In this document: in pieces, positions 1 through 9,483 of the stretch
Layout: each line of letters begins with the position of its first letter
How positions within the stretch are numbered: the first letter of the stretch is position 1
DNA from: Apostichopus japonicus
Taxonomy: Eukaryota > Echinodermata > Holothuroidea > Aspidochirotida > Stichopodidae
Direction of reading: 5' to 3'
DNA: 64,000 bases
Assembly (NCBI RefSeq): GCF_037975245.1
Contig: NC_092564.1
Location: 21,617,984 to 21,681,983, forward strand
Notes under the pieces: model-generated
Databases searched by the model: none
What the model saw: only the letters and a program-made list of their open reading frames with translations
Told to the model about the DNA's origin: nothing
Position numbers and translations under genes: made by a program

Positions 1-110
1 GTTTACCGGAGTACCGCTTACCCTTTGTTTTCGATGCAGGTCAAAGGTCATTTGGGGTCACCAGGGGTCAAATTGTAAAAATCTCGTAAACACGATATCT
101 CAGGTGGGTA
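1..110 (+). repeat. Partial monomer at left window edge
   Basis: The window opens inside a monomer, at the sequence following the tttggt arm of the inverted repeat. Positions 1 to about 640 match 5834 to about 6470 at a constant offset of 5833 bp, so the window begins within the right-hand part of a type M module (see the M entries). The module's marker aaacgtc lies at 309-315. Confidence 0.9.
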
Positions 111-435
111 ATGTCGGACCAACTTCATATTTGGTTTGCCGGAGTACCGCTTACCCTTTGTTTTCGATGCAGGTCAAAGGTCATTTGGGGTCACCAGGGG
201 TCAAATTGTAAAAATCTCGTAAACACGATATCTCAGGTGGGTAATGTCGGACCAACTTCATATTTGGTTAGCCGGAGTACCGCTTACCCTTTGTTTTCGA
301 TGCAGGTCAAACGTCATTTGGGGTCACCGGGGTCAAATTATGAAAATCTCGTAAACACGATATCTCAGGTGGGTAATGTCGGACCAACTTCATATTTGGT
401 TAGCCGGAATACCGCCTACCCTTTGTTTTCGATAC

Positions 436-467
436 AGGTCAAAGGTCATTTGGGGTCACCGGGGTCA
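436..467 (+). promoter_or_regulatory. Clustered RGGTCA half-sites: DR1, DR4, DR3 (representative)
   Basis: Half-sites lie at 436-441 (aggtca), 443-448 (aggtca), 453-458 (gggtca) and 462-467 (gggtca). The spacers are 1, 4 and 3 bases. AGGTCA-A-AGGTCA is the textbook DR1 element of animal nuclear receptors such as HNF4 and RXR heterodimers. In expanded monomers each added decamer adds another gggtca at DR4 spacing. The block is present in nearly every monomer, with occasional broken copies such as aaacgtc at 309. The motif match is direct; binding in vivo is inference and depends on the host being an animal. Confidence 0.6.
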
Positions 468-470
468 AAT

Positions 471-478
471 TATAAAAA
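471..478 (+). promoter_or_regulatory. TATA-like octamer in a subset of monomers (representative)
   Basis: TATAAAAA lies 22 bases after the DR1 block in monomers whose A/T stretch reads aaattataaaaatc. Other subfamilies read aaattttaaaa, aaattgtaaaa or aaattatgaaa and lack it. It matches the TATA-box consensus but is short and lies in an A/T-rich spot, so the match may be fortuitous. No transcript evidence is available here. Confidence 0.25.
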
Positions 479-657
479 TCTCGTAAACACGATATGTCAG
501 GTGGGTAATGTCGGACCAACTTCATATTTGGTTAGCCGGAGTACCGCCTACCCTTTGTTTTCGATACAGGTCAAAGGTCATTTGGGGTCACCAGGGGTCA
601 CCAGGGGTCAAATTGTAAAAATCTCGTAAACACGATATCTCAGGTGGGTAATGTCGG

Positions 658-675
658 ACCAAATTCATATTTGGT
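658..675. repeat. Perfect 7-bp inverted repeat within the monomer (representative)
   Basis: accaaat at 658-664 and atttggt at 669-675 are exact reverse complements separated by tcat. Every monomer with caaattc has this perfect dyad; monomers with caacttc have the same dyad with one broken pair. It could be a symmetric protein-binding site or a small cruciform. Function is unknown; only the symmetry is seen. Confidence 0.85.
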
Positions 676-1439
676 TTACCGGAGTACCGCTTACCCTTTG
701 TTTTCGATGCAGGTCAAAGGTCATTTGTTGTCACCGGGGTCAAATTATAAAAATCTCGTAAACACGATATCTCAGGTGGGTAATGTCGGACCAACTTCAT
801 ATTTGGTTAGCCGGAGTACCGCCTACCCTTTGTTTTCGATACAGGTCAAAGGTCATTTGGGGTCACCAGGGGTCACCAGGGGTCACCAGGGGTCAAATTG
901 TAAAAATCTCGTAAACACGATATCTCAGGTGGGTAATGTCGGACCAAATTCATATTTGGTTTGCCGGAGTACCGCCTACCCTTTGTTTTCGATACAGGTC
1001 AAAGGTCATTTCGGGTCACCGGGGTCAAATTATAAAAATCTCGTAAATACGATATGTCAGGTGGGTAATGTCGGACCAACTTCATATTTGGTTAGCCGGA
1101 GTACCGCCTACCCTTTGTTTTCGATACAGGTCAAAGGTCATTTGGGGTCACCAGGGGTCACCAGGGGTCACCAGGGGTCAAATTTTAAAAATCTCGTAAA
1201 CACGATATCTCAGGTGGGTAATGTCGGACCAAATTCATATTTGGTTTTCCGGAGTACCGCTTACCCTTTGTTTTCGATGCAGGTCAAAGGTCATTTGGGG
1301 TCACCGGGGTCAAATTATGAAAATCTCGTAAACACGATATCTCAGGTGGGTAATGTCGGACCAACTTCATATTTGGTTAGCCGGAGTACCGCCTACCCTT
1401 TGTTTTCGATACAGGTCAAAGGTCATTTGGGGTCACCAG

Positions 1440-4400
1440 GGGTCAAATTATAAAAATCTCGTAAACACGATATGTCAGGTGGGTAATGTCAGACCAACTT
1501 CATATTTGGTTAGCCGGAGTACCGCCTACCCTTTGTTTTCGATACAGGTCAAAGGTCATTTGGGGTCACCAGGGGTCACCAGGGGTCAAATTTTAAAAAT
1601 CTCGTAAACACGATATCTCAGGTGGGTAATGTCGGACCAAATTCATATTTGGTTTAACGGAGTACCGCCTACCCTTTGTTTTCGATACAGGTCAAAGGTC
1701 ATTTGTGGTCACCGGGGTCAAATTATAAAAATCTCGTAAATACGATATGTCAGGTGGGTAATGTCGGACCAACTTCATATTTGGTTAGCCGGAGTACCGC
1801 CTACCCTTTGTTTTCGATACAGGTCAAAGGTCATTTGGGGTCACCAGGGGTCACCAGGGGTCACCAGGGGTCACCAGGGGTCAAATTGTAAAAATCTCGT
1901 AAACACGATATCTCAGGTGGGTAATGTCGGACCAAATTCATATTTGGTTTGCCGGAGTACCGCTTACCCTTTGTTTTCGATACAGGTCAAAGGTCATTTG
2001 GGGTCACCGGGGTCAAATTATAAAAATCTCGTAAATACGATATGTCAGGTGGGTAATGTCGGACCAACTTCATATTTGGTTAGCCGGAGTACCGCCTACC
2101 CTTTGTTTTCGATACAGGTCAAAGGTCATTTGGGGTCACCAGGGGTCACCAGGGGTCACCAGGGGTCACCAGGGGTCAAATTTTAAAAATCTCGTAAATA
2201 CGATATGTCAGGTGGGTAATGTCGGACCAACTTCATATTTGGTTTGCCGGAGTACCGCCTACCCTTTGTTTTCGATACAGGTCAAAGGTCATTTGGGGTC
2301 ACCAGGGGTCACCAGGGGTCACCAGGGGTCAAATTTTAAAAATCTCGTAAACACGATATCTCAGGTGGGTAATGTCGGACCAAATTCACATTTGGTTTTC
2401 CGGAGTACCGCTTACCCTTTGTTTTCGATGCAGGTCAAAGGTCATTTGGGGTCACCGGGGTCAAATTATGAAAATCTCGTAAACACGATATCTCAGGTGG
2501 GTAATGTCGGACCAACTTCATATTTGGTTAGCCGGAGTACCGCCTACCCTTTGTTTTCGATACAGGTCAAAGGTCATTTGGGGTCACCAGGGGTCACCAG
2601 GGGTCACCAGGGGTCACCAGGGGTCAAATTTTAAAAATCTCGTAAACACGATATCTCAGGTGGGTAATGTCGGACCAAATTCATATTTGGTTTGCCGGAG
2701 TACCGCCTACCCTTTGTTTTCGATACAGGTCAAAGGTCATTTGTGGTCACCGGGGTCAAATTATAAAAATCTCGTAAATAAATGTCAGGTGGGTAATGTC
2801 GGACCAACTTCATATTTGGTTAGCCGGAGTACCGCCTACCCTTTGTTTTCGATACAGGTCAAAGGTCATTTGGGGTCACCAGGGGTCACCAGGGGTCACC
2901 AGGGGTCAAATTTTAAAAATCTCGTAAACACGATATCTCAGGTGGGTAATTTCGGACCAAATTCATATTTGGTTTTCCGGAGTACCGCTTACCCTTTGTT
3001 TTCGATGCAGGTCAAAGGTCATTTGGGGTCACCGGGATCTAATTGTAAAAATCTCGTAAACACGATATCTCAGGTGGGTAATGTCGGACCAACTTCATAT
3101 TTGGTTAGCCGGAGTACCGCCTACCCTTTGTTTTCGATACAGGTCAAAGGTCATTTGGGGTCACCAGGGTCAAATTATAAAAATCTCGTAAACACTATAT
3201 GTCAGGTGGGTAATGTCGGACCAACTTCATATTTGCTTAGCCGGAGTACCGCCTACCCTTTGTTTTCGATACAGGTCAAAGGTCATTTGGGGTCACCAGG
3301 GGTCAAATGATAAAAATCTCGTAAACACGATATGTCAGGTGGGTAATGTCAGACCAACTTCATATTTGGTTAGCCGGAGTACCGCCTACCCTTTGTTTTC
3401 GATACAGGTCAAAGTTCATTTGGGGTCACCAGGGGTCACCAGGGGTCAAATTTAAAAAATCTCGTAAACACGATATCTCAGGTGGGTAATGTCGGACCAA
3501 ATTCATATTTGGTTTAACGGAGTACCGCCTACCCTTTGTTTTCGATACAGGTCAAAGGTCATTTGTGGTCACCGGGGTCAAATTATAAAAATCTCGTAAA
3601 TACGATATGTCAGGTGGGTAATGTCGGACCAACTTCATATTTGGTTAGCCGGAGTACCGCCTACCCTTTGTTTTCGATACAGGTCAAAGGTCATTTGGGG
3701 TCACCAGGGGTCACCAGGGGTCACCAGGGGTCACCAGGGGTCAAATTGTAAAAATCTCGTAAACACGATATCTCAGGTGGGTAATGTCGGACCAAATTCA
3801 TAATTGGTTTGCCGGAGTACCGCCTACCCTTTGTTTTCGATACAGGTCAAAGGTCATTTGGGGTCACCGGGGTCAAATTATAAAAATCTCGTAAATACGA
3901 TATGTCAGGTGGGTAATGTCGGACCAACTTCATATTTGGTTAGCCGGAGTACCGCCTACCCTTTGTTTTCGATACAGGTCAAAGGTCATTTGGGGTCACC
4001 AGGGGTCACCAGGGGTCACCAGGGGTCACCAGGGGTCAAATTTTAAAAATCTCGTAAATACGATATGTCAGGTGGGTAATGTCGGACCAACTTCATATTT
4101 GGTTTGCCGGAGTACCGCCTACCCTTTGTTTTCGATACAGGTCAAAGGTCATTTGGGGTCACCAGGGGTCACCAGGGGTCACCAGGGGTCAAATTTTAAA
4201 AATCTCGTAAACACGATATCTCAGGTGGGTAATGTCGGACCAAATTCATATTTGGTTTTCCGGAGTACCGCTTACCCTTTGTTTTCGATGCAGGTCAAAG
4301 GTCATTTGGGGTCACCGGGGTCAAATTATGAAAATCTCGTAAACACGATATCTCAGGTGGGTAATGTCGGACCAACTTCATATTTGGTTAGCCGGAGTAC

Positions 4401-5170
4401 CGCCTACCCTTTGTTTTCGATACAGGTCAAAGGTCATTTGGGGTCACCAGGGGTCACCAGGGGTCACCAGGGGTCACCAGGGGTCACCAGGGGTCAAATT
4501 TTAAAAATCTCGTAAACACGATATCTCAGGTGGGTAATGTCGGACCAAATTCATATTTGGTTTGCCGGAGTACTGCCTACCCTTTGTTTTCGATACAGGT
4601 CAAAGGTCATTTGTGGTCACCGGGGTCAAATTATAAAAATCTCGTAAATAAATGTCAGGTGGGTAATGTCGGACCAACTTCATATTTGGTTAGCCGGAGT
4701 ACCGCCTACCCTTTGTTTTCGATACAGGTCAAAGGTCATTTGGGGTCACCAGGGGTCACCAGGGGTCACCAGGGGTCAAATTTTAAAAATCTCGTAAACA
4801 CGATATCTCAGGTGGGTAATTTCGGACCAAATTCATATTTGGTTTTCCGGAGTACCGCTTACCCTTTGTTTTCGATGCAGGTCAAAGGTCATTTGGGGTC
4901 ACCGGGATCTAATTGTAAAAATCTCGTAAACACGATATCTCAGGTGGGTAATGTCGGACCAACTTCATATTTGGTTAGCCGGAGTACCGCCTACCCTTTG
5001 TTTTCGATACAGGTCAAAGGTCATTTGGGGTCACCAGGGTCAAATTATAAAAATCTCGTAAACACTATATGTCAGGTGGGTAATGTCGGACCAACTTCAT
5101 ATTTGCTTAGCCGGAGTACCGCCAACCCTTTGTTTTCGATACAGGTCAAAGGTCATTTGGGGTCACCAGG
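1440..5170 (+). repeat. Tandem duplication, two units of about 1.86 kb
   Basis: 1440-3299 and 3300-5170 align at offset 1860, changing to 1870 after one extra decamer near 4480. Shared rare variants include gtcagaccaac near 1490 and 3350, the taacgg monomer, aaataaatg (2776 and 4646), and cgggatct (3043 and 4913). Differences I saw include cataattgg near 3800 against catatttgg, gcttacc near 1966 against gcctacc, and gccaaccc near 5122 against gcctaccc. The second unit runs straight into module M copy 1. Confidence 0.85.
2776..2784 (+). repeat. 3-bp-shortened monomer junction outside a full M module
   Basis: aaataaatg replaces the usual aaatacgatatg, a net loss of 3 bp. The same variant recurs at 4646, 15157, 22112, 27497, 30592 and 59632 as the left end of M modules. 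Here it is followed by cgggatct (3043) and cactatat (about 3193) but not by the 106-bp monomer, so this is the left half of an M-like segment, duplicated as the 1.86-kb repeat. Confidence 0.8.
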
Positions 5171-6148
5171 GGTCACCAGGGGTCACCAAGGGTCAAATTG
5201 TAAAAATCTCGTAAACACGATATTTCAGGTGGGTAATGTCGGACCAACTTCATATTTGGTTTTCGATGCAGGTCAAAGGTCATTTGGGGTCACCGGGGTC
5301 AAATTATAAAAATCTCGTAAACACGATATGTCAGGTGGGTAATGTCGGACCAACTTCATATTTGGTTAGCCGGAGTACCGCCAACCCTTTGTTTTCGATA
5401 CAGGTCAAAGGTCATTTGGGGTCACCAGGGGTCACCAGGGGTCACCAGGGGTCACCAGGGGTCACCAGGGGTCACCAGGGGTCAAATTTTAAAAATCTCG
5501 TAAACACGATATCTCAGGTGGGTAATGTCGGACCAAATTCATATTTGGTTTACCGGAGTACCGCTTACCCTTTGTTTTCGATGCAGGTCAAAGGTCATTT
5601 GGGGTCACCAGGGGTCACCAGGGGTCAAATTGTAAAAATCTCGTAAACACGATATCTCAGGTGGGTAATGTCGGACCACCTTCATATTTGGTTTGCCGGA
5701 GTACCGCCTAAACTTTGTTTTCGACGCAAGTCAAAGGTCATTTGGGGTCATCAGGGGTCACCAGGGGTCAAATTGTAAAAATCTCGTAAACACGATATCT
5801 CAGGTGGGTAATGTCGGACCAAATTCATATTTGGTTTACCGGAGTACCGCTTACCCTTTGTTTTCGATGCAGGTCAAAGGTCATTTGGGGTCACCAGGGG
5901 TCAAATTGTAAAAATCTCGTAAACACGATATCTCAGGTGGGTAATGTCGGACCAACTTCATATTTGGTTTGCCGGAGTACCGCTTACCCTTTGTTTTCGA
6001 TGCAGGTCAAAGGTCATTTGGGGTCACCAGGGGTCAAATTGTAAAAATCTCGTAAACACGATATCTCAGGTGGGTAATGTCGGACCAACTTCATATTTGG
6101 TTAGCCGGAGTACCGCTTACCCTTTGTTTTCGATGCAGGTCAAACGTC
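4646..6148 (+). repeat. Module M copy 1
   Basis: M is a marker series of about 1.5 kb, in fixed order: a 3-bp-shortened cgtaaataaatgtc monomer, a cgggatctaattg monomer, a monomer ending cactatatg, a 106-bp monomer with a 26-bp deletion, a monomer with ccaccttc, and a monomer with aaacgtc. This copy runs 1503 bp from the first to the last marker. It differs from other copies by gcctaaactttg near 5708, where they read gcctaccctttg (copy 3 reads gcctacccttgg). The ordered, shared rare variants show common descent by duplication. Confidence 0.85.
5236..5341 (+). repeat. 106-bp truncated monomer, copy 1
   Basis: Relative to the 132-bp monomer, 26 bp are missing between catatttggtt and ttcgatgcagg. 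The deletion ends are both T-rich (tttggtt and tttgttt), consistent with a microhomology or slippage deletion. The preceding monomer always reads accaagggtcaaattg and gatatttcagg, so the nine copies come from one founder. Confidence 0.9.
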
Positions 6149-9100
6149 ATTTGGGGTCACCGGGGTCAAATTATGAAAATCTCGTAAACACGATATCTCA
6201 GGTGGGTAATGTCGGACCAACTTCATATTTGGTTAGCCGGAATACCGCCTACCCTTTGTTTTCGATACAGGTCAAAGGTCATTTGGGGTCACCGGGGTCA
6301 AATTATAAAAATCTCGTAAACACGATATGTCAGGTGGGTAATGTCGGACCAACTTCATATTTGGTTAGCCGGAGTACCGCCTACCCTTTGTTTTCGATAC
6401 AGGTCAAAGGTCATTTGGGGTCACCAGGGGTCACCAGGGGTCACCAGGGGTCAAATTTTAAAAATCTCGTAAACACGATATCTCAGGTGGGTAATGTCGG
6501 ACCAAATTCATATTTGGTTTACCGGAGTACCGCACACCCTTTGTTTTCGATGCAGGTCAAAGGTCATTTGTTGTCACCGGGGTCAATTTATAAAAATCTC
6601 GTAAACACGATATGTCAGGTGGGTAATGTCGGACCAACTTCATATTTGGTTAGCCGGAGTACCGCCTACCCTTTGTTTTCGATACAGGTCAAAGGTCATT
6701 TGGGGTCACCAGGGGTCACCAGGGGTCACCAGGGGTCAAATTGTAAAAATCTCGTAAACACGATATCTCAGGTGGGTAATGTCGGACCAAATTCATATTT
6801 GGTTTGCCGGAGTACCGCCTACCCTTTGTTTTCGATACAGGTCAAAGGTCATTTGGGGTCACCGGGGTCAAATTATAAAAATCTCGTAAATACGATGTGT
6901 CAGGTGGGTAATGTCGGACCAACTTCATATTTGGTTAGCCGGAGTACCGCCTACCCTTTGTTTTCGATACAGGTCAAAGGTCATTTGGGGTCACCAGGGG
7001 TCACCAGGGGTCACCAGGGGTCAAATTTTAAAAATCTCGTAAACACGATATCTCAGGTGGGTAATGTCGGACCAAATTCATATTTGGTTTTCCGGAGTAC
7101 CGCTTACCCTTTGTTTTCGATGCAGGTCAAAGGTCATTTGGGGTCACCGGGGTCAAATTATGAAAATCTCGTAAACACGATATCTCAGGTGGGTAATGTC
7201 GGACCAACTTCATATTTGGTTAGCCGGAGTACCGCCTACCCTTTGTTTTCGATACAGGTCAAAGGTCATTTGGGGTCAGCGGGGTCAAATTATAAAAATC
7301 TCGTAAACACGATATGTCAGGTGGGTAATGTCCGACCAACTTCATATTTGGTTAGCCGGATTACCGCCTACCCTTTGTTTTCGATACAGGTCAAAGGTCA
7401 TTTGGGGTCACCAGGGGTCACCAGGGGTCACCAGGGGTCAAATTTTAAAAATCTCGTAAATACGATATGTCAGGTGGGTAATGTCGGACCAACTTCATAT
7501 TTGGTTAGCCGGAGTACCGCCTACCCTTTGTTTTCGATACAGGTCAAAGGTCATTTGGGGTCACCAGGGGTCACCAGGGGTCACCAGGGGTCAAATTTTA
7601 AAAATCTCGTAAACACGATATCTCAGGTTGGTAATGTCGGACCAAATTCATATTTGGTTTTCCGGAGTACCGCTTACCCTTTGTTTTCGATGCAGGTCAA
7701 AGGTCATTTGGGGTCACCGGGGTCAAATTATGAAAATCTCGTAAACACGATATCTCAGGTGGGTAATGTCGGACCAACTTCATATTTGGTTAGCCGGAGT
7801 ACCGCCTACCCTTTGTTTTCGATACAGGTCAAAGGTCATTTGGGGTCACCGGGGTCAAATTATAAAAATCTCGTAAACACGATATGTCAGGTGGGTAATG
7901 TCGGACCAACTTCATATTTGGTTAGCCGGAGTACCGCCTACCCTTTGTTTTCGATACAGGTCAAAGGTCATTTGGGGTCACCAGGGGTCACCAGGGGTCA
8001 CCAGGGGTCAAATTTTAAAAATCTCGTAAACACGATATCTCAGGTGGGTAATGTCGGACCAAATTCATATTTGGTTTACCGGAGTACCGCACACCCTTTG
8101 TTTTCGATGCAGGTCAAAGGTCATTTGTTGTCACCGGGGTCAATTTATAAAAATCTCGTAAACACGATATGTCAGGTGGGTAATGTCGGACCAACTTCAT
8201 ATTTGGTTAGCCGGAGTACCGCCTACCCTTTGTTTTCGATACAGGTCAAAGGTCATTTGGGGTCACCAGGGGTCACCAGGGGTCACCAGGGGTCAAATTG
8301 TAAAAATCTCGTAAACACGATATCTCAGGTGGGTAATGTCGGACCAAATTCATATTTGGTTTGCCGGAGTACCGCCTACCCTTTGTTTTCGATACAGGTC
8401 AAAGGTCATTTCGGGTCACCGGGGTCAAATTATAAAAATCTCGTAAATACGATATGTCAGGTGGGTAATGGCGGACCAACTTCATATTTGGTTAGCCGGA
8501 GTACCGCCTACCCTTTGTTTTCGATACAGGTCAAAGGTCATTTGGGGTCACCAGGGGTCACCAGGGGTCACCAGGGGTCAAATTTTAAAAATCTCGTAAA
8601 CACGATATCTCAGGTGGGTAATGTCGGACCAAATTCATATTTGGTTTTCCGGAGTACCGCTTACCCTTTGTTTTCGATGCAGGTCAAAGGTCATTTGGGG
8701 TCACCGGGGTCAAATTATGAAAATCTCGTAAACACGATATCTCAGGTGGGTTATGTCGGACCAACTTCATATTTGGTTAGCCGGAGTACCGCCTACCCTT
8801 TGTTTTCGATACAGGTCAAAGGTCATTTGGGGTCAGCGGGGTCAAATTATGAAAATCTCGTAAACACGATATGTCAGGTGGGTAATGTCCGACCAACTTC
8901 ATATTTGGTTAGCCGGATTACCGCCTACCCTTTGTTTTCGATACAGGTCAAAGGTCATTTGGGGTCACCAGGGGTCACCAGGGGTCACCAGGGGTCAAAT
9001 TTTAAAAATCTCGTAAATACGATATGTCAGGTGGGTAATGTCGGACCAACTTCATATTTGGTTAGCCGGAGTACCGCCTACCCTTTGTTTTCGATACAGG

Positions 9101-9483
9101 TCAAAGGTCATTTGGGGTCACCGGGGTCAAATTATAAAAATCTCGTAAACACGATATGTCAGGTGGGTAATGTCGGACCAACTTCATATTTGGTTAGCCG
9201 GAGTACCGCCTACCCTTTGTTTTCGATACAGGTCAAAGGTCATTTGGGGTCACCGGGGTCAAATTATAAAAATCTCGTAAACACGATATGTCAGGTGGGT
9301 AATGTCGGACCAACTTCATATTTGGTTAGCCGGAGTACCGCCTACCCTTTGTTTTCGATACAGGTCAAAGGTCATTTGGGGTCACCAGGGGTCACCAGGG
9401 GTCACCAGGGGTCAAATTTTAAAAATCTCGTAAACACGATATCTCAGGTGGGTAATGTCGGACCAAATTCATATTTGGTTTAA
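5944..9483 (+). other. Open reading stretch of 1179 codons, not called as a gene
   Basis: A single frame stays open through about 26 monomers because every monomer here after the first is 132 or 153 bp, both multiples of three, and none carries an in-frame stop until the tttaacgg monomer at 9483. The conceptual product is a 44- or 51-residue repeat with no recognisable domain. Most monomer differences in this frame change the residue (for example T/N after GP, S/C/Y/F after LV, I/M before QV, F/Y/C before K or E, S/C before QV), while only gcc/gct and aac/aat are silent. That is the opposite of purifying selection. The start codon lies inside a monomer, and the same ATG opens many shorter frames elsewhere in the array. 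I treat it as a by-product of repeat length. Confidence 0.85.
6341..6493 (+). repeat. Reference long monomer, 153 bp with expanded decamer
   Basis: This is the other common length class. It matches the 132-bp form except that the G-rich part contains three ggggtcacca decamers followed by ggggtcaaa, so four GGGG runs fall exactly 10 bp apart. It is followed by a 132-bp monomer of the caaattc type, and alternation of long caacttc and short caaattc monomers is frequent in the left half of the window. Confidence 0.95.

Larger units (their letters stand above)
376..507 (+). repeat. Reference short monomer, 132 bp
   Basis: This copy shows the minimal monomer. In order it contains the imperfect dyad accaact...atttggt, the segment agccgga(a/g)taccgcc, the block ccctttgttttcgataca, the half-site block aggtcaaaggtca, two G-runs separated by nine bases (ggggtcaccggggtca), an A/T stretch (aaattataaaaatc), the cgtaaacacg dyad and the caggtgggtaat tail. 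It has no full decamer insert because the two G-runs are nine rather than ten bases apart. The most variable sites among monomers are caact/caaat, the two bases after ggtt (ag, tg, ta, tt, or taa before cgg), gcctac/gcttac, gataca/gatgca, aaattnt(a/g)aaa, aaacac/aaatac and atctc/atgtc. Confidence 0.95.

Noticed and set aside
376-507. CENP-B box in the monomer
   Set aside because: The best candidate begins ttcgatacag; it keeps TTCG and the central A but lacks the required CGGG, and the other strand is no better. Centromere function therefore cannot be claimed from this motif.
376-507. RNA polymerase III A and B boxes, tRNA- or 5S-derived origin
   Set aside because: ggttagccgg and ggtttgccgg look slightly like a B box but lack the GGTTCGANTCC core, and no cloverleaf or 5S-like structure was found.
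5944-9483. Long repetitive open frame as a real repeat-protein gene, together with the many 60-700 codon frames across the window
   Set aside because: Several frames of the same DNA are open, starts and stops fall at equivalent monomer positions, frame is lost wherever the decamer count changes, and most differences between monomers are non-silent. No signal peptide, domain or splice structure is seen.
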